Position numbers and translations under genes: made by a program. Positions 47,801-55,812 of a stretch of DNA of 64,000 bases are shown here, piece by piece. The stretch covers positions 45,335,573 through 45,399,572 of the forward strand of contig CP136064.1 of assembly GCA_032622095.1 (NCBI GenBank). The letters are read 5' to 3'. This DNA is from Siphonodentalium dalli (lineage: Eukaryota; Mollusca; Scaphopoda; Gadilida; Siphonodentaliidae). Below the pieces are notes generated by a model. The model did no database searches, was not told the origin of the DNA, and saw nothing but the letters and a program-made list of their open reading frames with translations. The first letter of the stretch is position 1. Each line of letters starts with the position of its first letter.

Positions 47801-48749
47801 CAGTCCGTTCCCGCAAAATATTCAAACTATGGAGCAAAAACAGCAATTTTGTGAGGAGTACGGCAAAAAATTTGGACAAAAACTAGATATATATCAAATG
47901 CAGGAAAATCCAACGATGAGAATGATGGCGAAATTGATTATGAACTCTTTATTCGGTAGATTAGCCATGCGCGATCAAATGAGTTCCACTAAAATTTTAA
48001 AAGAAACGGAACAATATTTTAAGTTATGGGCCAACAAAGATATCAGAATTGAAAATATTAAATTATTTGATAAAGGAGAAATTATGTATGTCACGTATAA
48101 ACAATTAAAAGAAAACCAAAACAGAAATAACAATGTGATTTTAGCTTCATTTATAACGGCATATGCCAGAATAACAATGCTTGAACATTTGGAAACCATA
48201 GGCGATCGCGCAATTTATATGGACACTGACTCGTGTATCTGGATTCACACAGAAACTGGACCTAATCTTCCCGACGGTTGTATGTTGGGAGACCTACAAA
48301 ATGATTTATGTCAAGGTGAATTAACATTAAAAAAGTATTGCGCGTCCGCATCAAAATCATACGCTTATGAAGTCGCCGAATCTGGTCGTAAAGTTATAAA
48401 GGTCAAAGGTTTTAATGTCAGCAAATGGATTAACTCCAATATCGATTTCGACAACATGACTAAACTGATCAAAGGCGAGGAGAACAGTCTACAAGCTGAT
48501 TTTCCCAATGAATTTGTTAGGACGAAAGATTTTCATATATACTCAAAACGCATGACTAAAACGATGAGATTAGCAGGAGATAAACGCAGAATAATCAAAG
48601 ATTATGCTACTGAACCATTTGGTTATTTATCATCGCTAGATGAAGATTGGGAAAGCATAAAAGATTTATTATTACCAGAATCACCTTCAATTATTACAGA
48701 TGGAACAAGACCTGTTGACGAAGGGAACTATTTCGAGAAATATGTGTGA
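44850..48749 (+). CDS. polB: Protein-primed family B DNA polymerase (pPolB)
   Basis: This replicates the element from its termini using a protein primer (family knowledge). From the ATG at 44850 the frame gives 1299 residues with no break. A cysteine/histidine-rich region (about residues 290-395, CQICGKIYVKSHNC onward) is followed by the exonuclease motifs YDIE (about 412), HNAGRYDDHF (about 487) and YCMIDC (about 616). The polymerase motifs are GGR (about 812), DVNSLYP (motif A, about 843), KLIMNSLFGR (motif B, about 1028), YMDTDS (motif C, about 1123) and KVKGF (about 1185). The N-terminal third has a Cys (DNLCLP, about 165) and a His (KHYWL, about 273) spaced as in OTU-like cysteine proteases; that is only suggestive. 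The start follows a leader intron. A longer start at 44475 through the splice is possible. Confidence 0.96.
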   Translation: MATEDALNIHQGAFYEIIKTREIRSKKFKVTNKVYTLKFINLPDILETQDIEQLFDDILEKVAPEYDFEQWGQRYVRLTLSHPTLDLDLWVDFQKDTIKGKDIINKIESIQQSKQEFRIDGTIIMDITIAYIPMGSGRIKTMNQKFTSSNLIITMPECAGECTDNLCLPMCIVMAREMIKIPANKDDELYIRNVRNFTNARRKYNSKYRNKQAIKLSHEAEIDISSPCDLSDVQKIQNFIQNEMCIIVKDNCDRIIWKGEYTATVNIYIIYHNKHYWLMKNGDVLKTLKHKHTCQICGKIYVKSHNCAKICKFCYGELPCNFDPFTAVKCDTCEIVCKSKKCLENHILNHVCTKYKKCDNCSRMYGKTQSHKCYHKFCRNCRSYYEEENQHKCYITVLNPKTEFKNTNYIFYDIETFCDENNRHIPYLVCAHIVCQSCINTYDMAFNTCLLCERTKYHTFGLDCIHQFVQEILNLHNKVKKATICIAHNAGRYDDHFILDYLLNNYIDIDKLNIIQRGNKILSIQLENLKFLDSYLFFAVSLDKASKSFGCGENASKSFFPHAFANKDKLQYIGEWPAMHYYNLEQMSTDRILIFNDWYKKNKNRKFHFKIEALKYCMIDCKVLHTCCSKFRDIFMTTCNTDPFNEGLTLPSLSFRIFRKMFMPENTIAINSCPLQANSIKSLLWIAHYIESTGFQCQYLGNSTKEYVLFEKYRLDGYDRINGIGLEFYGCEYHCHTCIKQKDRNAIHPLQKRSYNDIYQKTMEREQEIKQYIPLITIWECEYEQKLQTDLEFKTFIQNAMVSGTLDPRKSLFGGRCEVFKYLAEKNEDGSVCGYPNASIRFSDVNSLYPAMMLTKKFPIGNPTVIKNPDLNDIENYFGLIECLILPPNNLIYPVLPIKLKSGKLVFGLCNKCMVDNNQNQCEHDENQRRIYGVWCTPEIEYAIARGYKVIYIYQVWHYPENDEKIGGIFKPFILYFHRLKTYASPFPQNIQTMEQKQQFCEEYGKKFGQKLDIYQMQENPTMRMMAKLIMNSLFGRLAMRDQMSSTKILKETEQYFKLWANKDIRIENIKLFDKGEIMYVTYKQLKENQNRNNNVILASFITAYARITMLEHLETIGDRAIYMDTDSCIWIHTETGPNLPDGCMLGDLQNDLCQGELTLKKYCASASKSYAYEVAESGRKVIKVKGFNVSKWINSNIDFDNMTKLIKGEENSLQADFPNEFVRTKDFHIYSKRMTKTMRLAGDKRRIIKDYATEPFGYLSSLDEDWESIKDLLLPESPSIITDGTRPVDEGNYFEKYV

Positions 48750-48767
48750 ATGTTTATAGTTGAACTA
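48749..48767 (+). repeat. 19-bp direct repeat, copy 1
   Basis: AATGTTTATAGTTGAACTA begins at the last base of the polymerase stop codon and recurs exactly at 49275-49293, 526 bp downstream. The two copies bracket the minus-strand frame described next. Confidence 0.9.
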
Positions 48768-49048
48768 ACAGTTAAACATGAGATTTGCCACATACTTAAC
48801 CAATATATCATCCCTGTTCCGTGCACAAGAAATAAAATTTGCGTAGATTCTACCATAATATACATATCTCATTTGAGTGTTTCAATTATCTACATTGAAA
48901 TGTGCGAAGTAAACAGTATGCTGAATAAAAACAAAACATAAACATGTAACAGTTATGTTTACATATACAAATTTCACTTACCTGATTATTAAGAAAACAC
49001 ATGTAGCAAATAATTCCCCGCATATTATTCGCAATGCTAACACTAGAT

Positions 49049-49276
49049 TTAAAAAAAAACACACTGAAATAAAACATGAGGGCCTCCATTCCCTTTAATG
49101 AGAAAGTAGAATGTTACACATGCAGGAGCGTCATGGAATTGATCATCATCTAATGTTTCGTCGAAACTATCGTCGACAAATTGATCAACAGCAGGCCGTC
49201 TAATCCATGATGGTGTTGTGTCCAACTCTATCGCGCTGATCAATCGTTCCCGAACACTATTCATGTCCTCTACCAA
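49049..49276 (-). CDS. Possible small acidic protein, minus strand (doubtful)
   Basis: A 75-codon frame starts at 49276 and is Asp/Glu-rich in the middle (DDSFDETLDDDQFHD). It stops just after a run of nine T on the coding strand (49051-49059 as A on plus). If that run had one T fewer, the frame would continue to a consensus donor CAG|GTAAGT (48976-48982), with an acceptor TTTTTATTCAG near 48921. So this may be the first exon of a spliced gene with a homopolymer shift, or simply a chance frame. I recognise no domain. Its orientation is opposite to the flanking polymerase and ATPase genes. Confidence 0.3.
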   Translation of the reverse strand: MVEDMNSVRERLISAIELDTTPSWIRRPAVDQFVDDSFDETLDDDQFHDAPACVTFYFLIKGNGGPHVLFQCVFF

Positions 49277-49293
49277 TGTTTATAGTTGAACTA
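49275..49293 (+). repeat. 19-bp direct repeat, copy 2
   Basis: This is an exact copy of 48749-48767. It overlaps the start codon of the doubtful minus-strand frame. Confidence 0.9.
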
Positions 49294-49701
49294 TCTGTTC
49301 AACACGATAAAATCCTTTTTTTACCGCAAACTTAAATTTACACGATATATCAACGCCCTTCCGCGCCCCCCATGTGGTAAATGTTTTAATTCAGCTGGCT
49401 TTAGATTGGTTCCGCCATATTAAACAGAGGTGACAGTTTGTAATGGGTTAGCACGGTATATCTTTATGGGCGGTGGTCGACAACAGGTAGTAAAATCTTA
49501 ATTCAATAGGTGTTTCGCGACATTAAACTGCCGATACATTTGTAACGCGATAGCATCGAGTCGACAAAGCGTGTGATTATATATGGCTACCCACTGTTAT
49601 GTATACATCAGATTCTCTCTTGTCAATTTTGCCGAACATCCAGTGTGTGGGAAAAAAATTGTGTTTTACTGAATTAAAGAGCGTTTGACAAAACAATAAC
49701 A
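49294..49701. promoter_or_regulatory. Leader/promoter region of the ATPase and virion gene block
   Basis: There is no long frame here. ATGGGCGGTGGTCGACAACAG (49466-49486) is followed by GTAGTA and is in frame with the ATPase if spliced to the acceptor TATGTTTTCAG ending at 49731. The donor is weak, so this is only an alternative start. TTATATAT near 49577 could serve as a TATA element. Confidence 0.35.
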
Positions 49702-50298
49702 ATGAAAACGTACAATTACGTATGTTTTCAGGATATATTTAGGGCCATAATAAATGGCCCTTCAGCTAGTGGGAAATCTACGTTTATATATAGTTTAATC
49801 GAAAATAAAGATAAATTAATGTCTCCAGTTCCGGAAAAAATTACTTACGTGACTCCTAATTGTGATCAACAGGTGTCTGATAATGTAGAATTAGTAAACC
49901 AAATTCCAGAATCGTTGTGCGATTGCGATTTATTAATATTGGATGATATGGATCATATTGACAAAGAGATCGATAATGTAACAGATATATTCGCTAGAAA
50001 ATCACATCACGAAGGATGTAGTGTGGTATACGTGACGCATAATCTTTTTGAAAGAAAATGTAGAAAATTATCGTTAAACGCGAATTATTTTATTTTATTC
50101 AAATCTCCTAGAGATTGTGGTCAGATAAATTTCTTATCTACCCAATGCGGTATTAATAATTTATCAAAAGCATATAAATTGTGTACAACAGATCCATATT
50201 CTCATTTACTGGTGGATTTCAACCAAACTTGTCCGGATAACCTTCGATTGAGATCAGACGTGCTCAGTGAAAATCCTACGATATGGGCCCCAGCGTGA
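49702..50298 (+). CDS. FtsK/HerA-type genome-packaging ATPase (A32-like)
   Basis: In related viruses this ATPase pumps the genome into the empty capsid. The frame has 198 residues. Walker A is GPSASGKST (19-27), Walker B is LLILDD (77-82) and the sensor-like VTHN is at 111-114, with little sequence before Walker A, as usual for Polinton ATPases. ATG 49702 has a good context (ACAATGA). However, the tenth codon sits at a splice-acceptor-like TTTTCAG|G, so the true N-terminus might come from an upstream exon. The last 16 bases overlap the next gene in another frame. Confidence 0.93.
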   Translation: MKTYNYVCFQDIFRAIINGPSASGKSTFIYSLIENKDKLMSPVPEKITYVTPNCDQQVSDNVELVNQIPESLCDCDLLILDDMDHIDKEIDNVTDIFARKSHHEGCSVVYVTHNLFERKCRKLSLNANYFILFKSPRDCGQINFLSTQCGINNLSKAYKLCTTDPYSHLLVDFNQTCPDNLRLRSDVLSENPTIWAPA

Positions 50299-50600
50299 AA
50301 TTAAGAAAAAATGCAAAATATTTGAGAAACATGTTACGCACTGGAGACGTGAGGGCATTAAACAGACCGAGATTAGACAGTCTATCTGAATGTTGTAATA
50401 ATTTGCTTAAAGGAAATGTACCAATTTCGTCTAAAATTAAAGCTAATTTAAGACCATTTAAAAGTTCTATTCGTCATTTGTCAAAGAAGTCTAATCCTGT
50501 TAAAACCAGGAAAAAAAAATTACAACACGGCGGTTTTTTGGCTGCACTGGCTGCTAGTTTAATTCCTGTTTTAGGAGATATTTTAGGCAAAGTTTTCTGA
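50283..50600 (+). CDS. Small basic protein with hydrophobic C-terminus, probable minor virion protein
   Basis: The frame has 105 residues. Residues 1-80 are strongly basic (Lys/Arg clusters, SKKSNPVKTRKKKLQ) and residues 83-105 form a Gly-Gly-led hydrophobic/amphipathic tail (GGFLAALAASLIPVLG). That layout resembles the small membrane-active or core proteins found beside the ATPase in Polintons and compared to adenovirus pX/pVI. The function is inferred from layout and position only. It starts inside the end of the ATPase gene. Confidence 0.75.
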   Translation: MGPSVKLRKNAKYLRNMLRTGDVRALNRPRLDSLSECCNNLLKGNVPISSKIKANLRPFKSSIRHLSKKSNPVKTRKKKLQHGGFLAALAASLIPVLGDILGKVF

Positions 50601-50602
50601 AT

Positions 50603-51223
50603 ATGGAAAAAATGGTTTTGTTGCCTTTTAAGACTTTTGCAAACTGGCAAAATTCTCAGTCTATTCAATCGTTGAAAACAGAGGATGTGAGACAAAAAAT
50701 GCATCAAATATTAGACGATAAAGATATGCCCGAGTCAGTTAAGAAAAGAAAAATTAATTCCACGTCTATTGAATATGACATGGCTAAGAATTCTATAAAA
50801 ACAACGCCGATTCCAGTTAAAATCACGAAAGAGCCTGCCGGTGACGTCGCTTTATCTGAACCTAACCAAATTGATTTAGCGATTGAGAGTTTGCCAAAAA
50901 TTTACCAGAAAAAAGGCTCGTTATTTTTATCGCATTTAAAAAGAATGCCAGGAATTGAAATTAACGACAGTGGAATGATTTCATTATCTGACAAGCCAAT
51001 CGGAAGCATAACTGATTTGGTAAATGATATAATACCTTCTAGCAAGGTCAGGAAACCCAGTTCACTTAGAAATTGGGATAGTTTGTCCCGATCATTACGA
51101 GATAATAATATACCAACACATTTCATAGGAAATAAATATCGTAAAGCGGATCTGATGGTTGCAGATGCCCCCAAAGGCAAAAAACAGAAGCATTTTATAT
51201 GGACATCAGACTCGTCAAATTGA
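50603..51223 (+). CDS. Conserved Polinton protein of unknown function
   Basis: This 206-residue protein starts three bases after the preceding stop codon ends. It begins MEKMVLLPFKTFANWQ. The second half holds LSDKPIGSITDLVNDII followed by WDSLSRSLRDNNIPTHFIGN. I associate this N-terminal MV-hydrophobic-P start and the GS-I-DLVND / NIP-IGN pattern with a protein that recurs in Polintons next to integrase. No enzyme motif is visible. It may be a virion component or a morphogenesis factor. The last 59 bases overlap the integrase frame. Confidence 0.75.
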   Translation: MEKMVLLPFKTFANWQNSQSIQSLKTEDVRQKMHQILDDKDMPESVKKRKINSTSIEYDMAKNSIKTTPIPVKITKEPAGDVALSEPNQIDLAIESLPKIYQKKGSLFLSHLKRMPGIEINDSGMISLSDKPIGSITDLVNDIIPSSKVRKPSSLRNWDSLSRSLRDNNIPTHFIGNKYRKADLMVADAPKGKKQKHFIWTSDSSN

Positions 51224-52280
51224 TAATCTATTATCATCGATTTATTACGACCCATCTCACCGCTCATCCTATGGATCTGAATATAATTTGTATAAGGAAG
51301 TAAAAAATAAAATATCGAGAAAAAATGTTCGACTTTGGTTACAAAAACAAAATTCGTACTCGTTGCACAGGCCGAAACGAATAATATTTCCTAGGTCAAG
51401 AACAGAGTCTTATTCTGTAAATAATATATGGCAGATGGATTTGAGTGATGTGCGAAATATATCCAAGCAAAACGATGGTTATTGCTACCTGTTGTTTTGC
51501 ATTGATTGCTTTTCAAGATTTTTAATTGTTAAACCATTAAAGAACAAGACTGGTGTTTCCATAATGAAGGCTTTAGAAATGATTTTTAAACAGCGCAAAC
51601 GACCGAACGGTATACATGTTGATCGCGGAACCGAGTTCTACAACGCTAACGTTAAGCAATTTCTGAAGAAGAATGGTGTACATTTATATTCTACGGGAAA
51701 TTATGACACGAAAGCCGCTTTGGTTGAGAGAGTACAACGCTCTTTAAAGTCTAAAATGTATAAATATTTCTTCAAATCTAAATCTATGCGCTATTTAACA
51801 GTTTTGCCTAAATTGGTGAATTCCTATAATTCGAAGATACACAGAGCGATTAAAATGGCACCGAAAGATGTCTCGTGTTTGACATCGCAAGCAATTGCAG
51901 CTAGAAATGAATCGAAGACTTATAAATTACCACTTACAAAAGCAAAATTTAAAGTGGGAGAGAGCGTTCGCTTGGTAAAATTAAAAAATAAGTTTGAAAA
52001 GGGTTTTTTGGCCAATTATACTTATGAAGTGTTTAAGATTACGTGTTTGGTACCTGGTTCTAAACCACATAGATATAAAATAGCTGATCTCAATTCAGAG
52101 GAAATATTGGGTACATTCTACGAGAGCGAGTTATCACCTGTAACGATTGATTCCGATACTATATGGAAAATTGAACGTGTATTAGAACGAGACGGGGATC
52201 AAATAAAAGTTAGATGGAGCGGCTATCCAGCCAGTTTCGATTCGTACATTCCAAGAGAATGGATCACGACCTCAGATTAA
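51165..52280 (+). CDS. int: Retroviral-type (rve) integrase with C-terminal chromodomain
   Basis: This inserts the element into host DNA, and the 6-bp duplication around the element is its footprint. From ATG 51165 the frame has 371 residues. The catalytic triad is Asp92 (QMDLSDV), Asp153 (IHVDRGTEF) and Glu189 (ALVERVQRSLK), with exactly 35 residues between the last two (D,D-35-E). Residues 21-70 (NLLSSIYYDPS to YSLHRP) form the conserved Polinton N-terminal segment. Residues about 333-367 (WKIERVLERDG to YIPREWI) are a chromodomain, which in relatives can tether the complex to modified histones. The frame opens inside the preceding gene and ends inside the next one. Confidence 0.95.
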   Translation: MPPKAKNRSILYGHQTRQIDNLLSSIYYDPSHRSSYGSEYNLYKEVKNKISRKNVRLWLQKQNSYSLHRPKRIIFPRSRTESYSVNNIWQMDLSDVRNISKQNDGYCYLLFCIDCFSRFLIVKPLKNKTGVSIMKALEMIFKQRKRPNGIHVDRGTEFYNANVKQFLKKNGVHLYSTGNYDTKAALVERVQRSLKSKMYKYFFKSKSMRYLTVLPKLVNSYNSKIHRAIKMAPKDVSCLTSQAIAARNESKTYKLPLTKAKFKVGESVRLVKLKNKFEKGFLANYTYEVFKITCLVPGSKPHRYKIADLNSEEILGTFYESELSPVTIDSDTIWKIERVLERDGDQIKVRWSGYPASFDSYIPREWITTSD

Positions 52281-52528
52281 AACGACAATCGTCAAAATGG
52301 ACTTTTTTCAATAATAAAGTTTCCAAAGGACAGGTTGTGTATATCAGTCAAGTATTTTTGCTTTATATAGTATGTGTTTCTGCTATATTAAATATTAGTA
52401 TACACGGCGTGGACACACCGTCTATTTGGATTAGTTTACTGTCGGGTTCTGTTGGACTTTTGTCTCCATCTCCTAAATTAAGTAAACATGGAAGCAACGG
52501 GCCTGTTTTCGGTGACTTTACCGTCTAA
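52259..52528 (+). CDS. Small membrane protein, overlapping integrase and minor capsid genes
   Basis: The frame has 89 residues from ATG 52259, in a frame different from both neighbours. A basic start (MDHDLRLKRQSSK) is followed by hydrophobic segments at about 26-47 (VVYISQVFLLYIVCVSAI) and 56-69 (IWISLLSGSVGLLS), then SPSPKL. The non-overlapping part (52281-52487) fills the gap between integrase and penton and would otherwise be the only empty space in the block. I have seen similar small two-helix proteins at this site in Polintons, but I cannot name a family with certainty. Confidence 0.65.
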   Translation: MDHDLRLKRQSSKWTFFNNKVSKGQVVYISQVFLLYIVCVSAILNISIHGVDTPSIWISLLSGSVGLLSPSPKLSKHGSNGPVFGDFTV

Positions 52529-53576
52529 TGTTTCTGGTGATTTATTCAGAAATTCACTATCTGAATATACCGTGAGTTTGCCTAGTGAGATTCGGTTACA
52601 GGAGGATGATTGGTGTGTAGCTTTATCATCAGCCATTATTCCAACCAGATTTAAAAGCCCGCTCCTGGAACAAAGAAATTTTACCTTTTCCACAGATGAT
52701 CAATCTTATGCATTTGTTTATGGAATAGTGGTGGATATGAATTTCTTGACGCCAGAAACTGATTTACCAATTGTTAGAGATCCCAATTACGGTATTATTG
52801 CTAGGAAACTTCGGGTTAAAGGTCCGATTAGATGGAGGAAAAGTGTATTTACAAAGATTGAATATGGTGTTATTTTTGATGACAAATGTTCGTTCGAAGA
52901 TTTGATAGATAGGATGCAATTAGTTCAACGAAAATTAATTTTGCATTTTTACAAAGATTCTGAATTTATGTCAGAATTAGAAAAGACGAAATATAAATTA
53001 ATCGAACCAGGTTTGAATTCAATCGATGCGAAAGAGTCCCAAACCATATTTGAGGATTTAATCGGGGATGTAGTTATTGACATTAAGGTGAGAAAACGTC
53101 AAAACGTGAACTACCTTTGTTTCACTAGAATGGCAAACCATACAAGCATGTCTCGTTATTCGTTGGCGATGGATTTGCAAATTACAAGGACTTCTGAATT
53201 GGGATATCTTCTTAATTTGCGTGAAAATTATCAACTAAAATTAAAAGATACCGGTGGAAAATCCAAAGACTGTTTTTTAATTGTAACTAATCAATTGGAT
53301 CATATAGACGCTCTTTATATTTATTCAGATATATGTACACATAGTATAGTAGGCGATTCTAATTCACAATTATTGAAAGTAATATGCCCACGTTCTGATG
53401 ATATTGTATCAACAACATATTATGAATTCGCAAATTTGCAATTTTTTCCTATACATCATAAGAATTTTGACACTATTTCGATATATATTCGTGATTCTAC
53501 AGGTATGCCACCTCCTTGGACGGATTATGGTAAAACTGTTCTAGTTTTATTATTTAAACGCATTTTGATTGGATAA
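52488..53576 (+). CDS. Penton-like minor capsid protein
   Basis: The frame has 362 residues. The start (MEATGLFSVTLPSN, then YTVSLPSEIRL and WCVALSSAIIP) is the usual opening of Polinton minor capsid proteins. The C-terminal part (FLIVTNQLDHIDALYIYSDI, SQLLKVICP, FANLQFFPIH, ISIYIRDSTG, VLVLLFKR) carries the alternating beta-strand pattern of the single jelly-roll that forms capsid vertices. The assignment rests on this pattern, the length and the place before the major capsid gene. It overlaps the membrane-protein frame by 41 bases. Confidence 0.88.
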   Translation: MEATGLFSVTLPSNVSGDLFRNSLSEYTVSLPSEIRLQEDDWCVALSSAIIPTRFKSPLLEQRNFTFSTDDQSYAFVYGIVVDMNFLTPETDLPIVRDPNYGIIARKLRVKGPIRWRKSVFTKIEYGVIFDDKCSFEDLIDRMQLVQRKLILHFYKDSEFMSELEKTKYKLIEPGLNSIDAKESQTIFEDLIGDVVIDIKVRKRQNVNYLCFTRMANHTSMSRYSLAMDLQITRTSELGYLLNLRENYQLKLKDTGGKSKDCFLIVTNQLDHIDALYIYSDICTHSIVGDSNSQLLKVICPRSDDIVSTTYYEFANLQFFPIHHKNFDTISIYIRDSTGMPPPWTDYGKTVLVLLFKRILIG

Positions 53577-53629
53577 GGATTGATATTAAATATATATGTA
53601 TATAAATAGATGTTTCATTATTTAAAGTT
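53577..53629 (+). promoter_or_regulatory. Short AT-rich gap with a TATA-like motif
   Basis: TATAAATA is at 53601-53608, 29 bases before the next ATG. It is the only clear gap in the capsid block and could be a promoter for the core, major capsid and protease genes, but the leader would be almost absent. Confidence 0.35.
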
Positions 53630-53995
53630 ATGGCGAATAGTCCTATTCCTATTTTTATAGGAGATAGGTATCAGAGAGGTTACGGACTTGGTTCTATTTT
53701 TGGTAAATTAGCCAGATCAATTGCGCCAATTGCAAAAAATCTGGGAAAATCTCTTTTAACGAAAGGTTTAGAAACAGCCTCTAATGTTGGTAGCGATATA
53801 TTGAGTGGGCAAAATTTATCAGAATCTATTCGAAATCGAGGTAAAGAAGCAGCTTTAGATCTTTTACGGCCTAAACGTAAATTACAATATAATTCGGATA
53901 TTCCATCAAAACGACGTAAATTACAAGAATATTCGGATATTCCTTCAAAAAGACGTAGGAAGAGACGAAAAACAAAACGTGATATTTTTGAATAA
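53630..53995 (+). CDS. Basic minor virion/core protein
   Basis: The frame has 121 residues. After a short start comes FIGDRYQRGYGLGSIFGKLAR, the (Y)QRG-GLGS-F signature I associate with the Polinton/adintovirus core or pVI-like proteins that sit before the major capsid. Next is an amphipathic Ala/Gly/Leu-rich middle, then a very basic tail containing a 13-residue tandem repeat (KLQYNSDIPSKRR, KLQEYSDIPSKRR). DNA or capsid-interior binding is inferred from the charge. Its stop codon abuts the next start. Confidence 0.8.
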   Translation: MANSPIPIFIGDRYQRGYGLGSIFGKLARSIAPIAKNLGKSLLTKGLETASNVGSDILSGQNLSESIRNRGKEAALDLLRPKRKLQYNSDIPSKRRKLQEYSDIPSKRRRKRRKTKRDIFE

Positions 53996-55303
53996 ATGAA
54001 TCCCAACAGCTGTCCAGTTTCTAAGAGTGAGGTGGATGTTTTTGAAATTCCACCTACTGTGGTAACTATAACAGACGGTTCATTTACAGAGAAACATCCA
54101 TCGAATTCAAATTATTCAAATAGTAACGTACTAGAGTTCTTTTTAGAGTCTCCATCTGCACATTATGTTGATCTTTCGGAAAGTTATTTGCAAACCGACG
54201 TTAAAATATCGAAAACCGATGGAACCGTTTTCGCAGGCGATCAACACGCTTTTCCAATAAATAATTTTCTTCATTCTTTATTCGAGAGAGCTGATTTATT
54301 ATTAAACGGTGTAGAATGTGGAGTTGGTCGATATTATGCTTATAGATCTTACATAGAAACTTTCTTAAGTTCTACAAGAGAAAATCAATTAGAGAGAACA
54401 ACTTTATTTATACCTCAGAAAGGTGGGACTTTGGATGATGTACCGGCAGACATTGCCAGAGGTAGGCAGTTACTTGGAATAATTAAAGATGGTAATATTG
54501 GAAAAAAAATTCAATTATGCGGTAAACTACATTTGGACATGTTTAATCAACCAAAATTGTTAATTCCAAACGTACCCATAAAACTCAGACTGCATAGATC
54601 AAAGCCTACTTTTTGTTTACAAGGTAGTGCTGGTGATTATAAGATTGAGCTGTCAGATACTAAATTGTTTGTACGAACCGTAGAGTTAAGTGATGTCACT
54701 TCAAATGAAATAAGCAAAAAGTTATTAAGTGGAACCAATGCTCAATATCCTTTGGATAGAGTTTCGTTAAAAACATTTAGCGTAGCACCTAGGACTTTAA
54801 GCTTGATTAAAGACGATTTGTTTTTGAGTGATCCATTTCTTCCTAAGAGAGTGTTAATATTTTTAGTAGATAATACAGCATTTAATGGTACTATAGCATC
54901 TTCTCCTTTTAATTTTAAACATTATGATTGCTACGAAATGGAATTGTCTGTTAATGGTAAAACCGTGAATGGGCATAAATACGAACAAACTTTCGATGAT
55001 GATTTATATGTAGGTTCATATTACACATTTTTGAATTCTATAAATAAATTATATTGCGAGCAATCTTTCAGAGTTAGTTTTTTTGATTATGCCAATGGTT
55101 TTACAACTTTCGGTTTTGATTTAACTGCAGATCATAATGCTGATAGTTTAGTTTGGCATCCAAAACAGCGAGGTAGTGCACGGTTAAGTGCAAAATTTTC
55201 AACAGCTTTACCAGATACAGTAAATGTAATAGTATATGCCGAATACGATAGTTCTATAGAAATTAGCGGGGAACGTAGCGTTTACACGGGTGGAATATTT
55301 TAA
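53996..55303 (+). CDS. mcp: Major capsid protein, double jelly-roll (hexon-like)
   Basis: The frame has 435 residues. In this lineage trimers of the double jelly-roll build the icosahedral shell. The N-terminal stretch (DVFEIPPTVVTI, then VLEFFLESPSAHYVDLSESYLQTDVKI, then PINNFLHSLFERADLLLNG) is the conserved Polinton/adintovirus opening with the first jelly-roll strands. The second half has ELSDTKLFVRTVELS, FLPKRVLIFLVDNTAFNG and the closing FDLTADHNAD strands. The length is within the usual range. ATG 53996 follows the TAA of the preceding gene with no gap. Confidence 0.93.
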   Translation: MNPNSCPVSKSEVDVFEIPPTVVTITDGSFTEKHPSNSNYSNSNVLEFFLESPSAHYVDLSESYLQTDVKISKTDGTVFAGDQHAFPINNFLHSLFERADLLLNGVECGVGRYYAYRSYIETFLSSTRENQLERTTLFIPQKGGTLDDVPADIARGRQLLGIIKDGNIGKKIQLCGKLHLDMFNQPKLLIPNVPIKLRLHRSKPTFCLQGSAGDYKIELSDTKLFVRTVELSDVTSNEISKKLLSGTNAQYPLDRVSLKTFSVAPRTLSLIKDDLFLSDPFLPKRVLIFLVDNTAFNGTIASSPFNFKHYDCYEMELSVNGKTVNGHKYEQTFDDDLYVGSYYTFLNSINKLYCEQSFRVSFFDYANGFTTFGFDLTADHNADSLVWHPKQRGSARLSAKFSTALPDTVNVIVYAEYDSSIEISGERSVYTGGIF

Positions 55304-55307
55304 CATT

Positions 55308-55760
55308 ATGTTGAGCAACTTAGATATATCTGATGCATTAAAATCAGACTCAGTTTTGAATTCTATGATAATAGGCGTTTATGCTTTGGACGAATTACCT
55401 GATACTATTAAGCCGAACAGAGGTTTAATTTGTAATACTGACCCATCTTGGTTAGATGGTGAACATTGGATATGTATATGGAAACGCGATGATAATTTTA
55501 TAATATATTTTGATCCTATCGGATTACCTCCATCTGAGCAGTTGAAAAATATGTTAGCTAAATATGGTAGATTGTATTATAGTACAAATTATATTCAACA
55601 TATATCTTCTTTTTTGTGTGGTTATTTCGTATTATATTATTTGTATCATACTTGTAGAGGATTGGACTGTCTATACGTTTTAAATAAACCCGGTTTTCAT
55701 AATGATACTTACGTTTATAATTGGTGTAAACAACATCTACCCGTGTTGTTCGATATTTAG
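55308..55760 (+). CDS. Adenain-like cysteine protease (maturation protease)
   Basis: This protease processes virion proteins during maturation in adenovirus-like systems. It has 150 residues from ATG 55308, four bases after the major capsid stop. The catalytic residues are His53 (GEHWICIW), Asp69 (IYFDPIG) and Cys104 (FLCGYFVLYYL), and Gln97 is placed for the oxyanion hole, in the order and spacing of C5/Ulp1-fold peptidases. The frame could extend upstream only through a GTG, so the ATG is preferred. It is compact but complete. Confidence 0.93.
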   Translation: MLSNLDISDALKSDSVLNSMIIGVYALDELPDTIKPNRGLICNTDPSWLDGEHWICIWKRDDNFIIYFDPIGLPPSEQLKNMLAKYGRLYYSTNYIQHISSFLCGYFVLYYLYHTCRGLDCLYVLNKPGFHNDTYVYNWCKQHLPVLFDI

Positions 55761-55812
55761 TTTTTTTTTTGTGCTAAAAGAAATGCTTTTTTATAATATT
55801 TTTAAAATCAAA

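Noticed and set aside
55290-55307. Protease start at a GTG at 55290
   Set aside because: It lies inside the end of the major capsid gene and is not an ATG. ATG 55308 leaves a complete domain.
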